Source: CBDCCT01 sp965214995 (GTDB lineage: Bacteria > Deinococcota > Deinococci > Deinococcales > Trueperaceae). Taken from it: DNA of 64,000 nt. This document shows, in pieces, positions 15,387 through 24,722 of this stretch. Location: assembly GCA_965214995.1 (NCBI GenBank), contig CBDCCT010000002.1:4774001-4838000 (forward strand), in the 5' to 3' direction. A model generated the notes under the pieces. That model saw only the letters and a list, made by a program, of their open reading frames with translations. It was not told the DNA's origin and made no database searches. Numbering within the stretch: position 1 is the stretch's first letter; each line of letters opens with the position of its first letter. A program made the translations under genes and the position numbers.

Positions 15387-16927
15387 TCGTCACCACTCCC
15401 CCCGGTCTGCCCTGCATCTCCTCCGGTGGTTCCTCCGGTATCATCCATGTTCTCACTGAGGGGCTCGAGCGTCGCCACGGTGCGGTTTTCCGGGGTGAAG
15501 GTGCGCGCCGCGACCGTCATGATTTCTTCCGGCGTGACCGAGTCGTATTTGTCAAGGTCGTCAATCAAGTTCTGCCACCCGCCCGCGAAGAGTTCGTTGT
15601 AGGCTAAATTCTGCGCCAGCGCCCTTCCCGAGGCGAGGCTGCGGAGCACGTTCGCGCGGAGATTGTTTTTGGCTTTTTGAAGCTCGTCCTCACTGACGGG
15701 CTCGTTCTTTAGGCGGTCCAGTTCGTCGTACAGGGCGGCCTCTAAGTCTTCCGTGGTGTGGGGGGCTCTCGGCTGACCCTCGAACACGAACAGGTTGGGG
15801 TCGCGGATGCCGGGGGAGGCGGAACTCGTCGAGATGCTTAGCGCAAGCTCGTCGCCCGTCACCATACGCCGGAAGAGGCGGGAGGTGCGGCCCTTGCCGA
15901 GGATGTAGTCAACCACGTCGAGCACGTAGGCGTCGCGTTCGGGCAGCGTCGGCTTGTGGTAGCCCACCAAGACCTGCGGCTCGGCGTCGAAGGGCACGGT
16001 GACGCGGCGCTCTTCCGTCTGCTCGGGCTCTTCGGGGATGACGGTCTCGACATCCGGCCCGGCGGGCACGAAGCCGAAGTAACGCCGGATGATTTCGATA
16101 TCCTCCTCCGGCTCTAGGTCGCCGACCAAAACCAGCACCGCGCGGTTGGGCTGGTAGTAGACGTTGTAAAAGGCCCGCGCCTCGTCCGCGCGGTAGGACT
16201 CAATCTCTTCGGGCGCGCCGATGAGCGGCCTGCCGTAGGGGTGGACCTGAAAGGCCTCCTGCAAAAATGCTTCGTAGAGCACGCCATCGGGCGAGTCTTC
16301 GGAGCGCTGGCGGCGCTCCTCGCGGACCACGTCGCGCTCTTCATAAAAGGACCTGAACACCGGGTTGGCGAGCACGTCGGCGTAGAGGCGGGCGTAAAGC
16401 TCTAAGCGGTTGGCGGGCAGCGAGACGGTGTAGTTGGTCCGGTCGTAGCCCGTCGAGGCGTTTAAGCCCACGCCGCCGTTGGCGGTCAAGAAGTTGGTCA
16501 GCGGGTTGTCCGCCCCCAGCGCCTGCGCCTCGGCTCGAGCCTCGTCAAATTGCCTCTGAAAGGCCTCGAGCTCCGCCCCCGACGCGCCGCCCTCCTCGGC
16601 AATCTCGAGCGCAATCGCCGCCACCTCGAGCCTTCCTAGCGCGTCCATCTCCTCTTCAATATCCAAACTACCGACCGAACGCGTGCCCTTAAAAGCCATG
16701 TGCTCGACCATGTGCGCGATGCCGCCCAAACCGCCCGGCTCGTCAATCCCGCCCACGTCGAACATCAAAGAAAAGTTAAGCACGGGCGCGGTGTCGTCCA
16801 CGACCATGATGACCTTCAGGCCGTTCTCGAGCGTGAACTCGTGAACTTGGTCTTCTAGAGTCTGCGCCTGCGCCAAAGATAAAGTCAGCGCCAGTGTCAA
16901 ACCGAGCCAAACTAGCCTACGCTTCAC
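15383..16927 (-). CDS. M16-family zinc peptidase, catalytic subunit
   Basis: A 514-residue exported metallopeptidase. Signal peptide 1-22; inverted zinc motif HMVEH at 72-76; the distal zinc-ligand Glu lies in the ERDVVREERRQR helix. A longer-than-usual segment (near 85-150) with a helical insertion separates the two. The tail is rich in Gly, Thr and Asp. It probably degrades short peptides in the periplasm together with the following subunit. Confidence 0.92.
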   Translation of the reverse strand: MKRRLVWLGLTLALTLSLAQAQTLEDQVHEFTLENGLKVIMVVDDTAPVLNFSLMFDVGGIDEPGGLGGIAHMVEHMAFKGTRSVGSLDIEEEMDALGRLEVAAIALEIAEEGGASGAELEAFQRQFDEARAEAQALGADNPLTNFLTANGGVGLNASTGYDRTNYTVSLPANRLELYARLYADVLANPVFRSFYEERDVVREERRQRSEDSPDGVLYEAFLQEAFQVHPYGRPLIGAPEEIESYRADEARAFYNVYYQPNRAVLVLVGDLEPEEDIEIIRRYFGFVPAGPDVETVIPEEPEQTEERRVTVPFDAEPQVLVGYHKPTLPERDAYVLDVVDYILGKGRTSRLFRRMVTGDELALSISTSSASPGIRDPNLFVFEGQPRAPHTTEDLEAALYDELDRLKNEPVSEDELQKAKNNLRANVLRSLASGRALAQNLAYNELFAGGWQNLIDDLDKYDSVTPEEIMTVAARTFTPENRTVATLEPLSENMDDTGGTTGGDAGQTGGSGDE

Positions 16928-17046
16928 ATTTCACCTCTTTCCTTCAAATTCTTAACGTATGTCAAGGCGTCCAGTTTACAACGTTCCAAAGTGACGCTTG
17001 GTTTTCCGTCTCTACTCTTTCCTCTTTTACCTCAGCCCTTTCTTCC

Positions 17047-18471
17047 CTAACCGCTACCGGAGGCGAAGCGATATCGCGCGTACGCCGCCGCCTCGCGCGG
17101 CAACTTTGGCAGGGTGTCGAACAAAAACTCGTCCGCCGCCTTTTTGATGGCTTCTGAAAGCGTTGGGTAAGGAAACACGAGGCTGGTGAGCGTGTACACC
17201 GACATCCCTTTGTTCACCGCCAACGTGAGCAGCGGAATCATCTCCGCGGCGTCGGGCGCAGTGATGGTCGCGCTCAGCAGTCGCCCCGTCAACCGGCGGG
17301 CGTGGAGGATGACGAAGCCGCGTTCTAGGCCCATTGTGTAGGCCCGGTCGGTGTCTTTTAAGTCTACCCGAACCGTTTTGATGAGCTTGGGGTGCATTTG
17401 CTCGTGAAGCCCCGCCAGACTCGGCCCCACCGTCGCCACCTCGGGGTCGGTAAAGACGGCAGCCGGGTATTCGGGCTCGCCGCGCAGGACGGGGAGCCAC
17501 GGAAAAGCCAGGTGCTGCACCACCCGCCGCCCCTGCGCGTTGGCGGAGTGGGTAAAGGCGGAGGTGGTGGTCGCGTCGCCCACCGCATAAACGTTGCTCA
17601 CGTTCGTCTCGCCGTAGCGGTTCACGGGCACGCCCCTTTCGGTCACGGTGACGCCCAGCGCCTCGAGCCCCAACCCCTCCGTGTTGGGCTTGCGTCCCAG
17701 CGCCAGGAGCACCCGATCCACCTCCGGCACCGCCTCCTCGCCGCCACGACGTTTTATAAACAGCGTCCGCGTCGCCTCGTCGTAACGGGCAGCCTCGGAT
17801 TCTAGGCAAATCTCAATATCCCGCGCCGCCATCGCCTCCTGGATGAGTTCTGACACGTCCGGCTCGAGCTTGGACAACACCCGCTCCCCCCGGTCAATCA
17901 CCGTCACGCGGCTCCCTAAGTTGCGAAACGCAAAGGCCATCTCCGACGAGATGATGCCCCCGCCGACCATCGCAACGTGTTCAGGCGGGCTGTGAAGCTC
18001 GAACAAACTCTCGTTCGTCAGCGTGCGCGCTTCGGGTAAACCCGGAATGTTAATGCGGACGGGGCTCGAGCCCGTAGCAATGACAATGTTCTGAGCAGAC
18101 AAAGTCTGAGTTTGCCCATTTTCTAGGGCGAGCTCGAGCCTTCCTACCCCCGCCAGCCGCGCCGCGCCCTCGAAAAAGGAGAGATTCTGAATATTATGAA
18201 CCCACTCGGTTTCCTCCTCGCGCAGCGCGTTTCTTTTTTCCTGCACCCACGCCAGCACCTCGCCCGCGTCTAAATCGCCCCCTTTAGCGAAGTGGATGAG
18301 CGTTTTGGAAGGCACGCAGCCGACGTTGGTGCAGTCGCCGCCCACGTGCTTGCGCTCGACGAGCGCCACCCGCTTGCCGAAACGCGCTAATCCTATCGCC
18401 ACGGTGAGCCCGCCCGAGCCTGCGCCGATGACTGCCGTATGAAAAGGGGTGTGAGGATATTCTTGATTCAA
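17047..18471 (-). CDS. FAD/NAD(P)-dependent pyridine nucleotide-disulfide oxidoreductase (MerA/Lpd-like)
   Basis: A 474-residue flavoprotein with the FAD-binding GAGSGGLTVAIGLARFG, redox-active pair in GGDCTNVGCVPSK and second dinucleotide fold GGGIISSEMA. The C-terminal motif reads FPYPTLSE where lipoamide dehydrogenase and mercuric reductase-type enzymes usually have a His, so the proton-relay residue is missing. The start is placed at TTG 18471, preceded by GGAG; the frame stays open upstream, into the next gene. Substrate unknown. Confidence 0.85.
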   Translation of the reverse strand: MNQEYPHTPFHTAVIGAGSGGLTVAIGLARFGKRVALVERKHVGGDCTNVGCVPSKTLIHFAKGGDLDAGEVLAWVQEKRNALREEETEWVHNIQNLSFFEGAARLAGVGRLELALENGQTQTLSAQNIVIATGSSPVRINIPGLPEARTLTNESLFELHSPPEHVAMVGGGIISSEMAFAFRNLGSRVTVIDRGERVLSKLEPDVSELIQEAMAARDIEICLESEAARYDEATRTLFIKRRGGEEAVPEVDRVLLALGRKPNTEGLGLEALGVTVTERGVPVNRYGETNVSNVYAVGDATTTSAFTHSANAQGRRVVQHLAFPWLPVLRGEPEYPAAVFTDPEVATVGPSLAGLHEQMHPKLIKTVRVDLKDTDRAYTMGLERGFVILHARRLTGRLLSATITAPDAAEMIPLLTLAVNKGMSVYTLTSLVFPYPTLSEAIKKAADEFLFDTLPKLPREAAAYARYRFASGSG

Positions 18472-18488
18472 AATGACTCCTTGTTTGA

Positions 18489-19106
18489 TTATCTGGAAGG
18501 CTCGAGAACCCGCAGCGCCCACACGACCCGCTGACCGGCGGTGACGGCGACGAGCCCCGCCATGAGGAGGGCCAGGGGCACGAACGCATAAGGAAAAAGG
18601 AGAAACAGGCTGTAAAAGAGGACCGTCTCGGCCCCCTCGATGAGGCCGCCGGGCATGGTTACGCTCGTGCGTTCGCCTTTTGCCAAGGCTCCGTGGTGAC
18701 GCTTCTCGAGCAGCGCCGACAAAACCATCCACGAACCCGCGTTCACGTAGAAACTCGTTAGCAGAAGCGCGAGGCTTAGGTAGGCCCCCTCGGACGGGTT
18801 GGATAAAACGAGCGAGAGAGGTACAAGCGCGTAAACGACGAGGTCACAGAGGATATCCAGGTAGCCCCCTAAGTCGCTCTGCCGCCCGCCCCGCCGCGCC
18901 ACCTCGCCGTCGAGCCCGTCGAGCAGGCGGTTAAAGAGCCAAAGCCCGAGCCCCCACCCGTAAAGCCCCCCGCCCGTCGTCAGAGCCGCGCCGAGTCCCA
19001 CCACGAACGAAACGAGGGTCACGTGGGTGGGAGACACCCCACCAAGGTGGGTCGCCAACGGCCTCAGCAGCCGCTCTTTGGGTACGCGTAAAAAGGTGTC
19101 AATCAT
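18489..19106 (-). CDS. CDP-alcohol phosphatidyltransferase
   Basis: Membrane enzyme that transfers a phosphatidyl group from CDP-diacylglycerol to an alcohol. The full signature D-x2-DG-x2-AR-x8-G-x3-D-x3-D is visible (LDGLDGEVARRGGRQSDLGG followed by YLDILCD), as are several membrane helices. ATG 19106 (MIDTFLRVP) is chosen as the family-like start; the frame stays open upstream with further ATGs at 19178 and a start at 19217. It lies 17 bases upstream of the flavoprotein gene and is likely co-transcribed. Confidence 0.85.
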   Translation of the reverse strand: MIDTFLRVPKERLLRPLATHLGGVSPTHVTLVSFVVGLGAALTTGGGLYGWGLGLWLFNRLLDGLDGEVARRGGRQSDLGGYLDILCDLVVYALVPLSLVLSNPSEGAYLSLALLLTSFYVNAGSWMVLSALLEKRHHGALAKGERTSVTMPGGLIEGAETVLFYSLFLLFPYAFVPLALLMAGLVAVTAGQRVVWALRVLEPSR

Positions 19107-19345
19107 GGGTTGCGTGTCTTGCCGAGCATGTTTCCCACTGTACCGAGGAGGTGAGCTGAACACAGCGGTTTGGCTCATCGTTTTACGGTAGCCCGACCGG
19201 TGTACGGGGTTCGTCAAGCCGTTGACGCTTCTCGACTTTTCCGTAAACCTGCCCCTGCGGCGTTCGTATCGCCCGCAAAGAACAGCCCCCGCCGTTCTCG
19301 TTTACACTTTAGAGAAGAAGCGCCAAGTGGAGAACGTGGAGGCCC

Positions 19346-20041
19346 ATGAACGAAGCTGCTAAACCCTGGTTCGTCAAGAACACCGACTTCGCCCAGCGGG
19401 TGAGCGAAGAGGACATGGCGGTGTTCCGCCGCGTCTGCCCCGACCGCCGTTATCCCAAGGGGAGCACCGTCTTTCACGCGGGCGACCCCGCGACCGACTT
19501 GCACGTCATCGTGCAGGGCCAAATCAAGCTCGTGACGCCCACGCCCTCCGGCAGCGAGCGCATCTTGGCGGTGTGCGGCCCGAGCGATTTTATCGGCGAG
19601 GCTTTTTTAGAAGAAGCCTCGCGCTACCGGGTGGACGCGGTGGCGCTCACCCAGGTCATCACCTGCCCGGTGAGCCGCGGGCAGTTCGTGAGGATGGCGA
19701 CGCAGGCACCGACCTTTGCGCTCACCTTCGCTGAGATTTTAGCGGGCCACCTTTTCCACTGCCGCGAACAGTTGTCAACGTCTTATGCGCCCGTCAAGGT
19801 GCGGCTCATCAAGGCGCTGCTCGAGCTCTCCCGCCGCTTCGGCCAAGCCGGGGACGGCGGCTGGGTCTCCCTACAAACTGAACTCAAGCACGAAGAGTTG
19901 GCCTCGATGATTACCGCCACCCGCGTTTCGGTCTCGATGGCCGTGGCCGAACTCCGCGACGAGGGGCTGCTCGAGGGCACCCGCGGCTCCTACAAACTCA
20001 ACGCGCCCGCGTTGCAGGAGATGGCCGAAGAGGGGGTTTAA
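19346..20041 (+). CDS. Crp/Fnr-family transcription regulator
   Basis: A 231-residue regulator with an N-terminal cyclic-nucleotide-like beta-barrel (roughly 30-130) and a C-terminal winged helix whose recognition region reads LKHEELASMITATRVSVSMAVAELRDEG. No N-terminal Cys cluster for an iron-sulfur centre is seen, so it is not a classical Fnr. Effector and targets unknown. Confidence 0.9.
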   Translation: MNEAAKPWFVKNTDFAQRVSEEDMAVFRRVCPDRRYPKGSTVFHAGDPATDLHVIVQGQIKLVTPTPSGSERILAVCGPSDFIGEAFLEEASRYRVDAVALTQVITCPVSRGQFVRMATQAPTFALTFAEILAGHLFHCREQLSTSYAPVKVRLIKALLELSRRFGQAGDGGWVSLQTELKHEELASMITATRVSVSMAVAELRDEGLLEGTRGSYKLNAPALQEMAEEGV

Positions 20042-20070
20042 ACGGTCTAGTCCGACATCTAGCAGTCGAT

Positions 20071-20568
20071 TTATGCTTCCCGCAACGTACGTAAGTTTAA
20101 CGCTTCTATGATTGTTTGAAGCACTTCTGTAGGTATTAATGCGGTTGTATCGACTGAAACAGAGAATAATTTGCTGATAGTTGGGTTACGCATAACTTCG
20201 AAATAAAGTTTGAAGTTTTTTAGAAGTCGTTCTTCATCAACTACAGTGTCTCTTGCCCGTTTGCGGGTTTTCAAAGTTTCAGGGGTCGCGTGAAGCTCAA
20301 CCAAGACGAATCCGGCGTCGTAAAAAGCAGAAATATCAGGTGGCTCGAGCCAGGAAATAACGTAAACGATGCTTTCCAACTTTGCCACTTGAGGATTTAT
20401 TTCGTCAAAATATCTGTCAATCACCTCTTCTTCGCTGGGCCATACTCCACCGTTAAGCTTCGAAATCTCATCATCCGCCTCAAGCAGTTTCAACTTGTAC
20501 ACCTTAGCCAAATCACCCGCAATGGTGGATTTACTAACACCACTCAAGCCCAATAGTAAAATCTTCAT
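20071..20568 (-). CDS. Small P-loop NTPase/kinase-like protein
   Basis: A 165-residue protein beginning MKILLLGLSGVSKST, a P-loop of the shikimate/adenylate-kinase type (GxSGxxKST). A later basic region (TLKTRKRARDTV) could be a lid. The start is ATG 20568. Base composition is visibly AT-richer than the neighbours, suggesting transfer. It is divergent from the Nif3 gene with 58 bases between. Substrate unknown. Confidence 0.65.
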   Translation of the reverse strand: MKILLLGLSGVSKSTIAGDLAKVYKLKLLEADDEISKLNGGVWPSEEEVIDRYFDEINPQVAKLESIVYVISWLEPPDISAFYDAGFVLVELHATPETLKTRKRARDTVVDEERLLKNFKLYFEVMRNPTISKLFSVSVDTTALIPTEVLQTIIEALNLRTLREA

Positions 20569-20626
20569 AAACACGGACGTTACCACCATCTTTACGAGCT
20601 CCCCCCACTCGGGGTTAAAGTTTTTC

Positions 20627-21328
20627 ATGCCTGCCTTGGATGACCTGACCACCTTTCTCGACCATGCGCTCACTGCAAATGTTTACAAAGATGAGCAAAC
20701 TGGAATTTACCTTCCGTCCGGACGCAACATCACGCGGCTGGGGGTGGCGCTCGAGCCTCCCGCCGACCTCCAGGCTTGGGTCAAGTACGAATGTTTAGAC
20801 GCCCTCTTTTTGCACCGGCCTTGGCGGCTCGAGCAGAACGCGTTACCGGATAATGTGGGCGTGCTTGCCTACCACCTGCCCTTCGACGACCATCTGACGC
20901 TGAGCTTTAACCCGCGTCTCGCTGCGGCGTTGGGGCTAAAGGGGCTCGAGGTCTTAGGCACCAAAGAAGCGCGGCGCATCGGCATGATTGGCGATGTGGA
21001 GGCTCAGAGCGTTGGGAAGGTTCGTAAGGCGGTGGAGGAGGCTTTTGGAGGGCTCGAGCGCGTCCATCTTGGTCCTTTAACCGAGGTAACGCGCGTGGCG
21101 GTGGTTGGCGCGATGAACCCCGGTCTCATCCATGAAGCCTTTGAACGCGGCGCGGGCGTTTACATCACGGGCCAGTACCGCAAAAGTGCGCAAAAGGCGG
21201 TGCTCGAGACGGGGCTGAGCGTGCTCGAGGTGGGCCACAGGCGGAGCGAACTGTGGGGGCTGCGGGCGCTGGCGGGGATGTTGCGGGAGCGCTGGGCGGA
21301 CCTCGCTGTCTTGCTTTATGAGGTTTGA
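20627..21328 (+). CDS. Nif3-like dinuclear metal-centre protein
   Basis: A 233-residue Nif3/NIF3-like protein. Family landmarks are the N-terminal LDHALTANVY...D..GIYLPSG, a central YHLPFDDHLTLSFNPRLAAALGL and the C-terminal NPGLIHEAFERGAGVYITGQY and GHRRSELWGLRAL with metal-ligand His and Glu. The family forms toroidal hexamers; its reaction is not settled. ATG 20627 is preferred to an open frame extending upstream into the divergent gene. Its stop overlaps the surE promoter region. Confidence 0.85.
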   Translation: MPALDDLTTFLDHALTANVYKDEQTGIYLPSGRNITRLGVALEPPADLQAWVKYECLDALFLHRPWRLEQNALPDNVGVLAYHLPFDDHLTLSFNPRLAAALGLKGLEVLGTKEARRIGMIGDVEAQSVGKVRKAVEEAFGGLERVHLGPLTEVTRVAVVGAMNPGLIHEAFERGAGVYITGQYRKSAQKAVLETGLSVLEVGHRRSELWGLRALAGMLRERWADLAVLLYEV

Positions 21329-21350
21329 GAGCCCTCACCAAGCCGCGCGG

Positions 21351-21356
21351 TATACT
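21351..21356 (+). promoter_or_regulatory. -10 box (TATACT) for leaderless surE
   Basis: TATACT matches the consensus in 5 of 6 positions and lies 6 bases before the GTG of surE. No ribosome-binding site is present. A -35 is not clear; TTGAGA at 21325 is 20 bases away. Confidence 0.5.
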
Positions 21357-21362
21357 CCAAAC

Positions 21363-22121
21363 GTGAAAATTCTCGTTTCCAACGACGACGGCATCTTTTC
21401 TCCCGGCATCCAGGCATTAGCCGCGGCGTTGCGCGAGGTGGCGGAGGTGATTGTCGTCGCGCCCGACGTCGAGCAGTCGGCCTCGGGTCACGCGATTACG
21501 ATTCGCCGCCCGCTGCGTTACAAGCGCACCAACGTCCGGGGGCTGGAGGGGCTCGAGGCCTACCGCGTGGACGGCACCCCCGCCGACTGTGTCGTTCTGG
21601 GCGTCCACAACAGCGGCAAGCCCGACGTGATTGTCTCGGGCATCAACGTGGGCTCGAACCTTGGTTTCGACGTGACCCACTCGGGCACGGTCGCGGCGGC
21701 GATGGAGGGCACCACGCTGGGCGTGCCGTCGGTGGCCTTTTCGCTTCGTACGGGCGAGGGCGACCTCGACTTCTCCCACGCCGCGGCCTACGCGGCGCGC
21801 TTAGTGCCCGAGGTCGCCAAGCATGGGCTTCCGGCCCGCACGCTCCTCAACGTCAATTTTCCGGTGGGCGAACCCAAGGGCGTGCGCTTGGCGAAACAGT
21901 CCACGCACGTCTACCAAGACGCCATTGTCACGCGCGAGGACCCCGAGGGCGTGCCCTACTACTGGGTGGCGGGCACGCCCTCCGCCGAGGAGGAGCCCGA
22001 CACCGACTACACCGCGGTGGTGCAGGGCTACGCCGCCGTGACGCCCCTGTATCTGGACATGACCCACACCCGCTACTTTGCCGACCTCGCTGAGTTCGTG
22101 CCGGGGCTCAACGGTCACTAA
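21363..22121 (+). CDS. surE: 5'/3'-nucleotidase SurE
   Basis: A 252-residue stationary-phase survival nucleotidase that removes phosphate from nucleoside monophosphates. The N-terminal metal motif SNDDGIFSPG, VVAPDVEQSASGHAIT, GTPADCV and SGIN-GSN-G...SGTVAAAMEG are all present. Start GTG 21363, immediately before KILVSNDDG and 6 bases after a TATACT box. Confidence 0.95.
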   Translation: MKILVSNDDGIFSPGIQALAAALREVAEVIVVAPDVEQSASGHAITIRRPLRYKRTNVRGLEGLEAYRVDGTPADCVVLGVHNSGKPDVIVSGINVGSNLGFDVTHSGTVAAAMEGTTLGVPSVAFSLRTGEGDLDFSHAAAYAARLVPEVAKHGLPARTLLNVNFPVGEPKGVRLAKQSTHVYQDAIVTREDPEGVPYYWVAGTPSAEEEPDTDYTAVVQGYAAVTPLYLDMTHTRYFADLAEFVPGLNGH

Positions 22122-22142
22122 CGTTAAGGTTAGTAACATCCA

Positions 22143-23147
22143 GTGACCCAAACGTCCCTTACCACCATGCGCGCGGCGCTTGATGAAGCCATCCGCGCAG
22201 GGCTTCCACAGACGCACGAGAAGCCGACTCTCAACACTTTTTACCGGCTCATCCGCGACTACCCCGAGCGCGGCGGCAAGGGGCTGCGCGGCCTCCTCAT
22301 CCTCCTCTCGACGGGGGCGCACGGGGCGGACTGGCGGGGGGGGCTCGAGGTGGCGGCGGCCTTGGAACTCTTCCAAAACTGGGTCTTAATCCACGACGAC
22401 ATCGAGGACGACTCGGAAGAGCGGCGGGGCGCGCCTGCGCTCCACAAGCAAGTGGGGATGCCCGTCGCGCTCAACGTCGGCGACGCGCTGCACGTGTACA
22501 TGTGGCAAAAGCTGCACGGGCTTTCCTGTTCTGTGGAGGTCTGGCGGGAGATTTTAAGCGAATTCGCCTGGATGATTCAGCGCACCGCCGAGGGCCAGCA
22601 TTTGGACCTCTCTTGGATTCAGGCGGGGCGCTTTGACGTGTCCGAGGCGGAGTATCTCGAGATGGTCACCCTCAAAACCGCTTATTACACGGTGGTCTGC
22701 CCCTTACGCTTGGGGAGTTTTTGCGCCGAAAAGACGCCCGACGCGCGACTAACCGAGGCGGGCAAACAACTCGGCATCGCCTTTCAGATTCGGGACGACG
22801 TGCTCAACCTCCTTCCCGAAGTTTCTTACGGCAAAGAGTTCGCGGGCGACCTTTATGAGGCCAAGCGGACGCTCGTCCTCTCCCACCTTTTCGCGCACGC
22901 GGAAGATAAGGGGGCGTTGGAGGCGCTTCTCGCCAAGCCCAGGGGTGAAAAGACCGAAACAGACATCCAAACGCTCCTCGCCGCCATCAACCGCCACGGC
23001 TCACTCTCTTACGCGCAGGAGGTGGCGGAGCGCAACGCCGCCGAGGGCACGGCTTTGTTGCAAGAGGTGCTGAGGGAGTTGCCCGGCAAGCGTGAGGTGG
23101 GTGAGTTGACGGGGCTGCTCGAGTCCCTGGCGAGCCGCAAGCTATAA
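22143..23147 (+). CDS. Polyprenyl diphosphate synthase (farnesyl/geranylgeranyl type)
   Basis: A 334-residue trans-isoprenyl diphosphate synthase. The first Asp-rich motif is HDDIEDDSEERRG and the second is QIRDDVLNLLPE, in which the final Asp of DDxxD is replaced (DDVLN). The lysine-arginine region GGKGLR is present. Product length cannot be assigned with confidence; C15-C20 for carotenoids or quinones is plausible. Start GTG 22143. Confidence 0.88.
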   Translation: MTQTSLTTMRAALDEAIRAGLPQTHEKPTLNTFYRLIRDYPERGGKGLRGLLILLSTGAHGADWRGGLEVAAALELFQNWVLIHDDIEDDSEERRGAPALHKQVGMPVALNVGDALHVYMWQKLHGLSCSVEVWREILSEFAWMIQRTAEGQHLDLSWIQAGRFDVSEAEYLEMVTLKTAYYTVVCPLRLGSFCAEKTPDARLTEAGKQLGIAFQIRDDVLNLLPEVSYGKEFAGDLYEAKRTLVLSHLFAHAEDKGALEALLAKPRGEKTETDIQTLLAAINRHGSLSYAQEVAERNAAEGTALLQEVLRELPGKREVGELTGLLESLASRKL

Positions 23148-23158
23148 TTTTCACGTTT

Positions 23159-23827
23159 TTGGCGACAAACACCCCCGTAGAATGGCGCGTGCATCTCCAC
23201 GAGTTCTTCTATGGCCTCGCCCGCTGCCCGGTCTGCCGCGCGCGGCCCTCGTCGGCGCTCGGCTGCTGCGCGGCGTGCGCTGAGGCCCTTTTTAAGCCGA
23301 CGGTCAACGGAACCACCCTCGCGCTCGGCATGTACGAGGGCGGGCTCGAGCGGGCCGTACGCGCCCTTAAGTTTCACCACACCACCCGGCTCGCCAAGCT
23401 CTTTGGTAAAAGGTTGGCCGAGGCGGTCACGAACGAGGGCTGGCGGGTTCACACCGTCTGCGCCGTGCCGCTTCACGCCTCCCGCAGGCGGGAGCGCGGT
23501 TACAATCAGGCCGAACTCGTCGCCAAGGAGACCGCGCGGTGTTTAGGACGGCCCTACAAGCCCCTCTTAAAGCGCGTGCGCGCGACGGGGCAGCAGGCGC
23601 GGCTCTCGGCGGGCGAGCGGGGCGAGAACGTCTCGGGCGCGTTCTCAGCCTCGCCTTGTAAGGGTGCGCGCGTTCTGCTTGTTGACGACGTAGTGACGAG
23701 CGGCGCGACCACCACGGAGTGCGGCCTCGCGCTTTTGGACGCGGGCGCGAGCTACGTATATGTGGCAGCGGTTGCCAGCGCGAGCCGGGCTCAGGGGGTG
23801 GGCTCGAGCCCGCAAAAACTCTCATAA
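23159..23827 (+). CDS. comF: ComF-family phosphoribosyltransferase-like protein
   Basis: A protein of about 222 residues of the ComF/GntX family, required for natural transformation in several bacteria. An N-terminal zinc-type cluster (CPVC...CCAAC) is followed by the PRPP-binding loop VLLVDDVVTSGATT near 180. TTG 23159 is the listed start; GTG 23190 or another internal codon is possible. TATAAT at 23143-23148 could be its -10. It overlaps the convergent E1-like gene by 37 bases. Confidence 0.88.
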   Translation: MATNTPVEWRVHLHEFFYGLARCPVCRARPSSALGCCAACAEALFKPTVNGTTLALGMYEGGLERAVRALKFHHTTRLAKLFGKRLAEAVTNEGWRVHTVCAVPLHASRRRERGYNQAELVAKETARCLGRPYKPLLKRVRATGQQARLSAGERGENVSGAFSASPCKGARVLLVDDVVTSGATTTECGLALLDAGASYVYVAAVASASRAQGVGSSPQKLS

Positions 23828-24609
23828 TCGCTGAGTACATGGATGCTTGGCGCGTCGCCGCAGACGGCGCAGTTGGGGTTGCGCTTTAAACGAATCTCAC
23901 GAAATTCACTCCAGAGCGCGTCGTAATGCAAAAGGCGTCCGCTCAGACTCTCGCCCAAGTCCACAAGATATTTGATGACCTCGACCGCCATAAGGCTGCC
24001 GATAACCCCCGGCAACGCGCCGAACACGCCCGCCTCAGCGCAGGTGGGGACGCTGCCGGGCGCGGGCGATTCGGGAAAGAGACAGCGGTAGCAGGGGCCG
24101 AGCGTGCCGTCCTTGGAGGGCGCGTGGAAAAGGCTCACCTGCCCCTCGAACTGCGCCATCGCGCCGTAAAGCAGCGGCTTGTCCATAAGCACGCAGGCGT
24201 CGTTAATAAGATAACGCGTGGGGAGGCTGTCGCTGCCGTCGATGACGAGGTGGTAGTCGGTCAGGGTCTCGAGCGCGTTCTCCGCCGTCAGCCTGCCGTG
24301 CCGCCTCACCCGCACCTCCGGGTTGAGGTTTTCTAATCTCGCCGCCGCCGCGTCCGTTTTAGGGGTGCCCAGGTCCGACACACCATAAAGCACCTGCCGC
24401 TGCAAATTGCTCACCTCCACGCTGTCAAAGTCCGCCACGCCGAGCGTGCCCACCCCGGCGGCGGTCAGATAGAGGAGCACGGGCGAGCCCAGGCCGCCCG
24501 CGCCGACGACGAGAACGCGCGCGTCCAAGAGCTTTCGCTGTCCAGCCGCCCCCACCCCCGGCAGGATGATGTGGCGGGCGTAGCGGTCGAGTTGGTCTTT
24601 GCTGAACAT
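23791..24609 (-). CDS. E1-like adenylyltransferase (MoeB/ThiF/TtuC type)
   Basis: Activates the C-terminus of a ubiquitin-like sulfur carrier with ATP. The 272-residue protein shows the nucleotide fold GAGGLGSPVLLYL, the Arg in NLQRQVLY, the Asp in DGSDSLPTRYLIND, a catalytic-type Cys in PTCAEAGVFG and two CxxC pairs (CYRC, CAVC) for zinc. In Thermus one such enzyme (TtuC) serves thiamine, molybdopterin, tRNA thiolation and protein conjugation. A single enzyme may do so here too (inference). Confidence 0.9.
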   Translation of the reverse strand: MFSKDQLDRYARHIILPGVGAAGQRKLLDARVLVVGAGGLGSPVLLYLTAAGVGTLGVADFDSVEVSNLQRQVLYGVSDLGTPKTDAAAARLENLNPEVRVRRHGRLTAENALETLTDYHLVIDGSDSLPTRYLINDACVLMDKPLLYGAMAQFEGQVSLFHAPSKDGTLGPCYRCLFPESPAPGSVPTCAEAGVFGALPGVIGSLMAVEVIKYLVDLGESLSGRLLHYDALWSEFREIRLKRNPNCAVCGDAPSIHVLSDYESFCGLEPTP

Positions 24610-24722
24610 GCTTGTAAGTGTACGACGCCCTGCTTCTCGTTTGTGTTCAGGGAGGTGCTTGGAAGCTCGAGGCGCGCGAGGCAGAAATGCACCGTTCGGT
24701 TAAAAAAGTGTGAAAAGTTTTG

